This document shows, piece by piece, positions 1-5,511 of a DNA stretch of 8,027 nt. The position numbers and the translations under genes are program-made. Within the stretch, counting starts at the first letter, position 1. Each line of letters opens with the position of its first letter. The notes under the pieces are model-generated. The model was not told the origin of the DNA. It saw only the letters and a program-made list of their open reading frames with translations, and did not search any database. The stretch is from Bacteroidales bacterium (GTDB lineage: Bacteria; Bacteroidota; Bacteroidia; Bacteroidales; VadinHA17). Where the stretch lies: the NCBI GenBank assembly GCA_013314865.1, contig JABUEV010000091.1:1-8027 (forward strand), given 5' to 3'.

Positions 1-664
1 TATACTGGCATATTACCTGTTCAACAGTTTGTACAATCTGTCAGAAAAAAACGCACGGGAAGCCCGTCTTGAAAGCCTAATTAAGGAAACCGAGCTTAAA
101 ATGCTCAGGTCACAGATAAATCCGCATTTTCTTTTCAACAGTCTCAATTCCATAAGTTCCCTGACAATTACAAATCCTGACAAGGCCAGGGATATGGTAA
201 TAAAGCTGTCGGAATTCATGCGGTACTCCCTGTCAAAGAAAGACGAAATGCCTGTGACTTTAAGGAGTGAGCTTGAAAACCTGAGACTGTACCTGGAAAT
301 TGAAAAGGTAAGGTTCGGCGACAGACTCACAACCGAAGAAATTATAGATGAACAGTGCCTTGAGACTAAAATGCCGGTTATGCTTTTACAGCCTTTGTAC
401 GAAAATGCAATAAAACATGGTGTCTATGAAAGCACCGAAATGGTTAGGATTACAACCATGGCAAAAATCAACGGTGAATATGTGGAAATAACCATTTCGA
501 ATGATTATGAGCAGGTTCCCTCTTCAAGAAAGGGAACCGGAACCGGACTGCTGAATGTTGCCAGGCGACTGGAACTGTTCTATGGGAAAAAGGCATCTTT
601 CAGGACATCAAAAGAAAACGGGATTTATTCAGTGACACTTTATATTCCCTGCTCTTTTATGTGA
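1..664 (+). CDS. LytS/YehU-type sensor histidine kinase, 3' part only (cut by window edge)
   Basis: This is the cytoplasmic kinase part of a membrane sensor that autophosphorylates on histidine and passes the phosphate to a LytTR-type regulator. The frame is open from base 2 to the window edge, so the true start lies outside; 220 residues remain. A TTG at 29-31 would be an internal Leu codon, not a start. The first visible residues (ILAYYLF) look like the end of a last transmembrane helix, followed by a charged linker. The His_kinase H-box QINPHFLFNSLNS follows, with the phospho-acceptor His at codon 125-127. The N-box LQPLYENAIKHG has its Glu-Asn at 401-406. The glycine-rich box GTGTGLLNVARRLELFYG begins near 532 and completes an HATPase_c domain. 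These boxes are those of the LytS/YehU family rather than of classical HisKA kinases. The gene for the cognate regulator lies 142 bases downstream. The signal and the sensor domain type cannot be seen. Confidence 0.93.
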   Translation, partial: ILAYYLFNSLYNLSEKNAREARLESLIKETELKMLRSQINPHFLFNSLNSISSLTITNPDKARDMVIKLSEFMRYSLSKKDEMPVTLRSELENLRLYLEIEKVRFGDRLTTEEIIDEQCLETKMPVMLLQPLYENAIKHGVYESTEMVRITTMAKINGEYVEITISNDYEQVPSSRKGTGTGLLNVARRLELFYGKKASFRTSKENGIYSVTLYIPCSFM

Positions 665-716
665 TTCTTATTCAAATTCTATTCGTAATTTTACTGATAC
701 TTTAAAGCGATAATTT

Positions 717-742
717 TAAAATCCGGGCAATAAACCCGTTTT
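717..742 (+). terminator. weak hairpin with T4 tail in the kinase-regulator gap
   Basis: The 142-base gap (665-806) between the kinase and regulator genes is AT-rich and has no ORF of note. It holds one small hairpin: CGGG (724-727) pairs with CCCG (735-738) around a 7-base loop. It is flanked by AAAA (717-720) and TTTT (739-742), which can extend the stem across a 2-base bulge. This could act as a weak terminator or attenuator that lowers regulator expression relative to the kinase, but a 4-bp core is marginal. No exact TAnnTTTG promoter box is present in the gap; the nearest are TAATTTTA sequences, one base off. Confidence 0.25.
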
Positions 743-806
743 CGACAAATTTTTCTGAACGACATTCTTCATCTTAAGAGTCAGGAGTTGCAAAGAATTT
801 ATAAAA

Positions 807-1559
807 ATGGAAAAGATAAAGGCAATAATAATCGATGATGAAGCACCTGCAAGGGACATCATCAAACATTATCTTAAGGATTTTGATTTCATAGAGGTAA
901 TTGCTGAATGTGCAGACGGGTTTTCCGGACTTAAATCCATTTCATTTATGAAGCCGGATCTGGTGTTTCTGGATATTCAGATGCCAAGACTGACCGGGAT
1001 TGAACTTGTAGAGGTTCTTACTGAAAAACCGGAAATTATCTTTGTTACAGCTTATGATCAGTTTGCATTGAAAGCATTTGAGCTGAATGCAGTGGATTAT
1101 CTCCTTAAGCCTTTCCCAAAAAGAAGATTTACAGAAGCAGTAAACAAATGTGTTGAAAAAATCAGGTCGGGTAAAGGGAACCTGATACCGGCTAATCAGC
1201 TTCTTGCCGTAAAACCGGATCCGGCCGCTCCTGTTAACCGCATTGTGGTACGAAAAGGAAATGCTATAAATCTTATTCCGATCGAAGAAATAAGATATGT
1301 CGAAGCCCAGGATGATTATGTCATGATTCACTACACCGGAGGCAAAGCTCTGAAACAGGAAACAATGAAGTATTTTGAAGAATGCCTTCCGGGAACTGAT
1401 TTTGTCAGAATTCACCGGTCATATCTTGTCAGGGTCCAGCAAATAAAAAAGATTGAACCGTACGGAAAAGACACTCATGTAGCAGTTCTTGAATCGGGAG
1501 ACCGCCTGCCTGTAAGCAGAACAGGATATAAAAATCTTAAAGAAGGTCTTAATTTCTGA
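807..1559 (+). CDS. LytTR-family response regulator (REC + LytTR DNA-binding domain)
   Basis: This 250-residue transcription regulator has a receiver domain (about residues 4-120) and a C-terminal LytTR domain (about 144-250), the usual size and order for the LytR/AlgR class. Receiver residues are intact: acidic pair D10-D11 (in IIIDDEAPARD), phospho-acceptor D56 (VFLDIQMP), T81 (FVTAYDQ) and K101 (LLKPF). The LytTR part shows IRYVEAQDDYVMIHY, the FVRIHRSYLVRVQQI helix region and a closing LPVSRTGYKNLKE, all typical of this beta-rich DNA-binding fold. The ATG at 807 is preceded by an A-rich stretch; an AGGAG at 783-787 is too far upstream to act as a Shine-Dalgarno site. The gene lies downstream of, and probably pairs with, the LytS-type kinase. 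Its target genes are not evident, and no clear LytTR direct-repeat site was seen in the flanking gaps. It converges with yidD, whose stop is 45 bases away. Confidence 0.96.
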   Translation: MEKIKAIIIDDEAPARDIIKHYLKDFDFIEVIAECADGFSGLKSISFMKPDLVFLDIQMPRLTGIELVEVLTEKPEIIFVTAYDQFALKAFELNAVDYLLKPFPKRRFTEAVNKCVEKIRSGKGNLIPANQLLAVKPDPAAPVNRIVVRKGNAINLIPIEEIRYVEAQDDYVMIHYTGGKALKQETMKYFEECLPGTDFVRIHRSYLVRVQQIKKIEPYGKDTHVAVLESGDRLPVSRTGYKNLKEGLNF

Positions 1560-1604
1560 AAACTTTATACATCTGTTGCAAAAGATAAGCAGGCAGTCGA
1601 AAAT

Positions 1605-1901
1605 TCATTGTTTTAACCGGTCACAGGCGGGATTTTTTCTTCCGGATTTATATTTTCTGAATCTGTAGCGCGGCACCGGATCATATCCATGAGTGCCGCC
1701 TGGTCTGCATCTTAAAATTCTGCTGACCGCCATTAACAAACCATAATAGGGACCGTGAATCTTAAGAGCATCAATTGCATACTGCGAACAGGAAGGGATG
1801 TGCCTGCATGAAGGCCTTAGAAAAGGAGAAATGGCGTATTTGTAAAAATACACGGGAAGAGAGAACAAAACTGATATTGCCCTGTTTAAACCTCGGATCA
1901 T
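1605..1901 (-). CDS. yidD: membrane protein insertion efficiency factor YidD
   Basis: YidD is a small, membrane-associated protein thought to help YidC/Sec insert inner-membrane proteins. This copy has 98 residues, within the family's usual 70-110. The family signature is nearly complete: an amphipathic N-terminus ([17 protein letters not shown]), then [20 protein letters not shown] with Cys32 and Cys38, then [17 protein letters not shown] with Cys65. The common CRF/CRY triplet reads CRH here. The C-terminal tail after DPVP is basic and not conserved in the family. The start is fixed: the ATG at 1901 lies just one codon after an in-frame TGA (1905-1907 on this strand). In many bacteria yidD sits between rnpA and yidC; here neither neighbour is present, and the gene stands between a LytTR regulator and a metallopeptidase. 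It is divergent from the metallopeptidase gene, so its promoter should lie in 1902-2044. Confidence 0.95.
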   Translation of the reverse strand: MIRGLNRAISVLFSLPVYFYKYAISPFLRPSCRHIPSCSQYAIDALKIHGPYYGLLMAVSRILRCRPGGTHGYDPVPRYRFRKYKSGRKNPACDRLKQ

Positions 1902-1927
1902 GGATCAAAGATAATAATGAACCTCAG

Positions 1928-1961
1928 TTTGGTAATATAATAACAACAATAACTAATTTTG
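1928..1961 (+). promoter_or_regulatory. candidate Bacteroidetes-type sigma promoter for the metallopeptidase gene
   Basis: TTTG at 1928-1931 and TAATTTTG at 1954-1961 match the Bacteroidetes -33 (TTTG) and -7 (TAnnTTTG) elements, with a 22-base spacer. If used, transcription would start near 1968, leaving a leader of about 77 bases before the ATG at 2045. The match to both boxes is exact, but such short AT-rich motifs also occur by chance. This is an inference from consensus only. Confidence 0.5.
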
Positions 1962-1969
1962 CAAAATCT

Positions 1970-2005
1970 GCCAGAATGTCAAAAAAAAAATCTGGCCGGT
2001 TTTTT
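1970..2005 (+). terminator. hairpin followed by T6 in the metallopeptidase leader
   Basis: GCCAGA (1970-1975) pairs with TCTGGC (1991-1996) around a 15-base loop that contains ten consecutive A. Three bases later comes a run of six T (2000-2005). The shape is that of an intrinsic terminator, but it sits inside the expected leader of the downstream gene rather than after a + strand gene; the nearest + strand gene ends at 1559. Possible roles are an attenuator, a 5' stabilising hairpin, or a stop for read-through from the left. A second pairing, CGGT (1997-2000) with ACCG (2018-2021), or TTTGAT (2003-2008) with ATCAAA (2022-2027), could form instead downstream. Confidence 0.35.
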
Positions 2006-2044
2006 GATATTTAAATGACCGATCAAACTTAAAAACAGCAAAAA

Positions 2045-2725
2045 ATGAATATCTGGATTATTTTCATTGTGTTTATGATCCTTAGCTGGATTGTAAGCAT
2101 GACACTCAAGACAAAATTCAAAAAATATTCACAAATACCTCTTGACAATGGCATGTCGGGGCGTGAAGTGGCAGAAAAAATGCTGCGTGACAATGGCATA
2201 TATGACGTAAAGGTACAGAGTGTGCCTGGTCAGTTAACCGATCATTATAATCCTGAAAATAAAACCATTAATCTCAGTCAGAGTGTATACAGCAGTCGAA
2301 GCATAGCCTCAGCGGCAGTTGCAGCTCACGAGACCGGTCATGCAATACAGCATGCAACAGCTTACGCATGGCTGGGCTTCAGATCGAAACTTGTTCCTCC
2401 TGTAAGCTTTGCCTCGAAATATGTGCAATGGGTTCTTTTGCTGGGGATTTTGATGGTCAATACTTTCCCCGCACTTTTGCTTGCCGGAATAATCCTGTTT
2501 GGACTCACAACCCTTTTCAGTTTCGTTACTCTTCCTGTTGAGGTAAATGCCACTCAGCGGGCTCTTGCATGGCTTTCCAATGCAGGTATTACATCGTACG
2601 AGAACCACGACAAGGCTCAGGATGCACTTAAATGGGCAGCATATACATATGTGGTGGCCGCTTTGGGGTCGCTTGCAACCCTCATCTATTACATAATGAT
2701 ATTCACAGGCGCCAGGGACGACTGA
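2045..2725 (+). CDS. YugP-family membrane zinc metallopeptidase
   Basis: This 226-residue integral-membrane protein belongs to the Zn_peptidase_2 (YugP) family and is of typical length. An N-terminal membrane helix (residues 1-20) is followed by a soluble segment with the family motif DHYNPENKTINLS (66-78). The catalytic HETGH is at 95-99: His95 and His99 are the expected zinc ligands and Glu96 the general base. Two further helices occupy about 127-165. The conserved PVEVNATQRAL (164-173) holds Glu166, the likely third zinc ligand. A last helix spans about 197-220. The active site should therefore face or lie close to the membrane. Substrates of this family are not established. The ATG is preceded by an A-rich stretch (AAAACAGCAAAAA), the usual Bacteroidota initiation context. 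The gene converges with the methyltransferase gene, only 8 bases separating the two stops, so it is probably monocistronic from the promoter at 1928-1961. Confidence 0.94.
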   Translation: MNIWIIFIVFMILSWIVSMTLKTKFKKYSQIPLDNGMSGREVAEKMLRDNGIYDVKVQSVPGQLTDHYNPENKTINLSQSVYSSRSIASAAVAAHETGHAIQHATAYAWLGFRSKLVPPVSFASKYVQWVLLLGILMVNTFPALLLAGIILFGLTTLFSFVTLPVEVNATQRALAWLSNAGITSYENHDKAQDALKWAAYTYVVAALGSLATLIYYIMIFTGARDD

Positions 2726-2733
2726 TTTGAGTT

Positions 2734-3468
2734 TTATTGCCTGTCCTCAAGGCATTTTGTCTTTTTGTACAATATTCTTACAATCAGCCAGATAATGCCT
2801 GCAGGAACGAAAATCCAAATCCACATCGGGGTTATGAAAAGCCTGCCTGATAAAGAGTAATTTCTGGCAATGTCGAGTATAAGAAATATCAGAAAAATAT
2901 TTACGAAGCTGTTGTATTCCCTTTTTAACACGTCTCTGAAAGCAAACGGGAGTGCAGGAGGGACATAACCTTTAAGGCGCGGTATAACCGCTCTGACCTT
3001 TTCAGACCATGTGTCATATTTCTCTCCGAACTTCCTTCGCAGGAATTGTTCTTCGGCAAACATTATTCTTTCATAATAGAGCCAGTACAGCAGGAAGAAA
3101 AACATGACAAACTGCCATGATCTGAGGAAAAGAGCAGGCCCCAGCCACATGAAAAAATTTCCGAAATAGAGAGGATGCCGCATCAGTGAATAGATTCCTG
3201 TCACATTCAGGTCATCGGCTATTTGCCCCTGTACAGTATTTCTGCCTGAAGTGTTTTTTGCAGCAAATCCCACCGCAAATATTCTGACTGCTTCCCCGAA
3301 AAGGCTGATAACAAGTAACAAAATCTCCGTCTTTGGATTAAAGGCAATTCTCTGACTTTTTCCAAAATACATCACCGCCAATCCGGCAAAAACCAGCAGA
3401 AGAGGCAGCCAGCTTCTTCTTTTAAAAAGCCAGTTGCCGGATCTTTCAAACTCATGAACAAGCGCCAT
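2734..3468 (-). CDS. integral-membrane methyltransferase, ICMT/PEMT superfamily
   Basis: This 244-residue polytopic protein has helices at about residues 19-36, 48-69, 103-115, 118-134, 187-203 and 215-235. The core signature of isoprenylcysteine/phospholipid methyltransferases is present: GIYSLMRHPLYFGNFFMWLG (91-110) with the Arg-His-Pro triad at 97-99, and YYERIMFAEEQFLRRKFGEKY (131-151) with the Glu139-Glu140 pair. In characterised relatives these residues bind S-adenosylmethionine at the membrane face. NTSGRNTVQGQ (72-82), just before the core, is a recurring feature of the bacterial branch as I recall it. The acceptor is unknown; annotation as a true isoprenylcysteine methyltransferase would be over-reading, because bacteria generally lack prenylated CaaX proteins. 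About 80 residues follow the core, with two more helices. The start ATG (3468) lies 50 bases after the stop of the beta-barrel gene, so it may be the last gene of the transporter operon or have its own promoter. Confidence 0.85.
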   Translation of the reverse strand: MALVHEFERSGNWLFKRRSWLPLLLVFAGLAVMYFGKSQRIAFNPKTEILLLVISLFGEAVRIFAVGFAAKNTSGRNTVQGQIADDLNVTGIYSLMRHPLYFGNFFMWLGPALFLRSWQFVMFFFLLYWLYYERIMFAEEQFLRRKFGEKYDTWSEKVRAVIPRLKGYVPPALPFAFRDVLKREYNSFVNIFLIFLILDIARNYSLSGRLFITPMWIWIFVPAGIIWLIVRILYKKTKCLEDRQ

Positions 3469-3518
3469 TCTTAAATGTAAATAAAAACAGCCGTAAAAGT
3501 ATTAAAATATACCTGAAG

Positions 3519-4670
3519 CTAAAAATTGTATTTCAGTCTCAGAAATCCCAGGTTGATATTTCTGTCCTCACCGTTAATAACACTGTCAAAATGCTGAAGG
3601 ATTAAGGAGAATCCGAGATTTTCAGCAACTGAATACTCAAGTGACGGACCTGCGTAGTACCCCTTAAGATCGGGAAACCACATTGCTGACAATGAAATGT
3701 TTAACAGAGGAGTTGCAGCCCATGTGAATTGTCCGAAAGCTGTGAATTTCGAAAAAGCAAGGTCCTTTGCTGAAAGATTTCCTGAATAATAAAGGTTGTT
3801 GAAACTGACAAGATCAGGCGGATTATTGCAATACATAAGCTGAATCTGCGCCATTGAATTGTCTTTGAATATTTTTTCACCTCCGGCTGTTATAAGAATT
3901 GTTCCGCTGTTTTTCGGGAAATCCTCATATGGCTGAAACCATGAGCCTTCACCCCTGAAAGAAACACTTCCTATTGCACCCGACCATCCTGCGCCAAGAA
4001 CAATATCTTCGCTGTTAACAAATCCTGCAAGAAACTGAATATCATAACTCCAGAGGCTGAAACGGTAAAGGCCGGCTGCAGTGATATCATTTTCGCCGTC
4101 AATTTTAGCTGCAAGTTCAAGCGCAGATGACGGCGAAGGGAAATACTCTATCCGCACCGCATCACTTCCCGGGCGTTCCGTGTAATCAAAATCAAAAAAT
4201 GAATAGGCATTGAATATATCATTTGGATTCCATACAAAAGTCTGGCCCCAGTTGATTCTTTGCCTGCCAAGGGTAACCTGAAGCTTCTCATAATTTAACT
4301 CAAGCCACAAACGGTCAATGGTGGTGTTCAGAAGCAAAGACTGTTTGTTAATGATATTCCATGACATGTCTGCCGCACCATTGTCCGACCCGATGATATC
4401 CGAATAAAAACTGCCCAGTTCTACCATGTCGCCTGTAAAGAGGCGATTTCTTACCTCGGCAGAAAAAGTCAGGTGATCTGAAAGGTATGTTTTGAGGTTA
4501 ATTCGATTGTGGATAAGATTCTCATTTAGAAACGGGCCGGATAGTGAATCAAACATAACAGTCTGCATCGTTGTCAGATAGCCGTTGATGGTAATTTTTT
4601 CCCCCTCCCGGGAATGGGATAATTCCGGAAACAAAATCAGGATGGCTATAAAAAGCACTATTTTTCTCAT
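3519..4670 (-). CDS. predicted outer-membrane beta-barrel protein downstream of the ABC ATPase
   Basis: This 383-residue secreted protein has a signal peptide (about MRKIVLFIAILILFPELSHS, cleaved near residue 20). The rest is alternating polar/aromatic beta-strand sequence that ends in a terminal Phe (LRLKYNF), the C-terminal signature of outer-membrane barrels. Residues 135-154 contain GRQRINWGQTF and WNPNDIFN, resembling the G-R-Q-x-I-x-W-G ... N-P-x-D motif of DUF1302-like and porin-like barrels; this comparison is from memory and is an inference. The open frame allows a GTG at 4673, but the adjacent ATG at 4670 is the better start and is used here. The start lies 11 bases after the ATPase stop, so co-transcription with the ABC genes is very likely and a role as the outer-membrane partner or receptor of that machine is plausible. 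It lacks a TonB plug domain and shows no lipobox Cys. The exact function is not recognised. Confidence 0.85.
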   Translation of the reverse strand: MRKIVLFIAILILFPELSHSREGEKITINGYLTTMQTVMFDSLSGPFLNENLIHNRINLKTYLSDHLTFSAEVRNRLFTGDMVELGSFYSDIIGSDNGAADMSWNIINKQSLLLNTTIDRLWLELNYEKLQVTLGRQRINWGQTFVWNPNDIFNAYSFFDFDYTERPGSDAVRIEYFPSPSSALELAAKIDGENDITAAGLYRFSLWSYDIQFLAGFVNSEDIVLGAGWSGAIGSVSFRGEGSWFQPYEDFPKNSGTILITAGGEKIFKDNSMAQIQLMYCNNPPDLVSFNNLYYSGNLSAKDLAFSKFTAFGQFTWAATPLLNISLSAMWFPDLKGYYAGPSLEYSVAENLGFSLILQHFDSVINGEDRNINLGFLRLKYNF

Positions 4671-4681
4671 CACTTGATAGA

Positions 4682-5371
4682 TTAAGCCTCTCTTACATCA
4701 TCGGAAACAACTCTCCCGTCTTCAAGAGTGATTACACGATGAGCCATTTTGACAACTCTCGGGTCGTGGGTTGAAAAAATAAATGTTATTTTCTCTTCAT
4801 GGTTAAGTTTTTCCATTATTTCAAGCAAAATGGCAGCGGCTTTTGAATCGAGATTGGCAGTAGGTTCATCAGCCAGGATGAATTTTGGCTTAGATGCCAG
4901 TGCCCTTGCCACAGCCACTCTCTGCTGCTGACCGCCCGAAAGTTTCGAGGGACGGCTGTTGATTCTCTCCTCCAGACCGACTGCTTTCAGCAGTTCAAAA
5001 GTACGTTCCTCCCTGGCCTGACGGGACCATTTTTGCATGGCCATTATAAATTCAACATTTTCTTTTGCCGTCAGTACCGGTATCAGATTGTACGATTGAA
5101 ATACAAATCCTATGTTATGCAACCTGAAGTCAATAAGCTGTGAAGGCTTCAGCTTTGAAAGATCAGTTCCGTTGATGATAATCTCACCGGAAGTCGGCAT
5201 ATCGAGGCCTCCGATCAGATTCAGAAGAGTTGTTTTGCCCGAACCTGAAGGTCCTACAATAGCAGCAAACTCGGCCTCCATAAAATCAAGCGTGACATTG
5301 TTGACTGCATGAACTTTTACTTCGGTTGAATTATATATTTTATGGACATTTTTAAGTTCTAGTATTTTCAT
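4682..5371 (-). CDS. ABC transporter ATP-binding protein, LolD/MacB type
   Basis: This 229-residue nucleotide-binding subunit is the usual length for LolD/MacB-type ATPases, which drive extrusion or mechanical movement in the envelope rather than solute import. All ATPase motifs are intact: Walker A GPSGSGKTT (40-48), the Q-loop with Q92 in GFVFQSYNLIPVLTAKENV, signature LSGGQQQRVAVARAL (144-158), Walker B FILADEPTANLD (164-175) and the switch His202 in STHD. The stretch around the Q-loop and the GGLDMPTSGEI segment are characteristic of this subfamily. It is followed 11 bases later by the beta-barrel gene and preceded, after a 140-base gap with structured repeats, by the two permease genes. 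It should power permeases 1 and 2 as a dimer. A lolD symbol is withheld because lipoprotein release is not shown. Confidence 0.95.
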   Translation of the reverse strand: MKILELKNVHKIYNSTEVKVHAVNNVTLDFMEAEFAAIVGPSGSGKTTLLNLIGGLDMPTSGEIIINGTDLSKLKPSQLIDFRLHNIGFVFQSYNLIPVLTAKENVEFIMAMQKWSRQAREERTFELLKAVGLEERINSRPSKLSGGQQQRVAVARALASKPKFILADEPTANLDSKAAAILLEIMEKLNHEEKITFIFSTHDPRVVKMAHRVITLEDGRVVSDDVREA

Positions 5372-5390
5372 GGCAGTGATATTTTAATTT

Positions 5391-5433
5391 CGGATTTTAT
5401 CGAACAACGTGAGATAATCCCGCGAAGCGGGAG
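5391..5433 (-). repeat. 43-bp structured repeat, unit 1
   Basis: This is the first of two tandem 43-base units in the gap between permease 2 and the ATPase. On the + strand it runs from CGGATTTT to AGCGGGAG. Hairpin A is TTATC (5397-5401) with GATAA (5413-5417) and an 11-base loop. Hairpin B follows at once: TCCCGC (5418-5423) with GCGGGA (5427-5432) and loop GAA. The hairpin B core GCGAAGC is a known unusually stable DNA mini-hairpin sequence. The unit ends 20 bases upstream of the ATPase start codon, so in the - strand mRNA it lies close to that gene's initiation region. Orientation is arbitrary; it is listed on the strand of the surrounding genes. Confidence 0.85.
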
Positions 5434-5476
5434 CGGATTTTGGCGAACGCAGAGAGCCAATCCCGCGCAGCGGGAG
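5434..5476 (-). repeat. 43-bp structured repeat, unit 2
   Basis: This second unit abuts unit 1 directly and is identical at 34 of 43 positions. Hairpin A is TTGGC (5440-5444) with GCCAA (5456-5460). The two stem pairs that were A-T and T-A in unit 1 are both G-C here, so pairing is kept despite four base changes. Hairpin B is TCCCGC (5461-5466) with GCGGGA (5470-5475), identical in stem; its loop is GCA instead of GAA, which still fits a GNA triloop. A copy of the leading CGGATTT (5477-5483) follows, so a third, broken unit may have existed. Confidence 0.85.
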
Positions 5477-5481
5477 CGGAT

Positions 5482-5497
5482 TTCATTGTCCAATGAA
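5482..5497 (-). other. short perfect hairpin after the repeat units
   Basis: TTCATTG (5482-5488) is followed by two bases and its exact reverse complement CAATGAA (5491-5497). A two-base loop is too tight, so the practical form is a 6-bp stem with a four-base loop. It overlaps the remnant CGGATTT that would open a third repeat unit. In transcript direction it lies 14 bases after the permease 2 stop codon. It has no T-run directly behind it, so it is not a clear intrinsic terminator. Confidence 0.45.
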
Positions 5498-5511
5498 TAA
5501 AATCAAACATT

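Noticed and set aside
942..1415. 157-residue open frame antisense to the LytTR regulator
   Set aside because: It lies wholly inside a gene with intact family motifs on the other strand; its translation shows no recognisable domain and looks like a low-complexity shadow rich in Phe, Ser and Lys.
1906..1913. Perfect TAnnTTTG box (TATCTTTG on the - strand) just upstream of yidD
   Set aside because: If used as a -7 element, transcription would begin inside or after the yidD start codon at 1901, and there is no TTTG at the right distance upstream. It was kept out of the feature list as a probable chance match.
1775..2014. 79-residue open frame on the + strand overlapping the 5' half of yidD
   Set aside because: It overlaps conserved YidD coding sequence, runs through the candidate promoter and the A10 tract, and has no recognisable domain.
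4671..4673. GTG as start of the beta-barrel gene, one codon upstream
   Set aside because: An ATG follows immediately at 4670 and gives a normal signal peptide start (MRK); the GTG adds nothing.
5418..5475. GC-rich hairpins as ordinary intrinsic terminators
   Set aside because: Neither GCGGGA stem is followed by a clean T-run in either direction (only short TTT or TTTT after CGGA on the + strand), and the tandem, covarying arrangement fits a repeat element better.
5384..5500. CRISPR-like repeats
   Set aside because: The two 43-bp units abut with no unique spacer, and their differences fall in stems and loops rather than in spacers; no cas gene is present.
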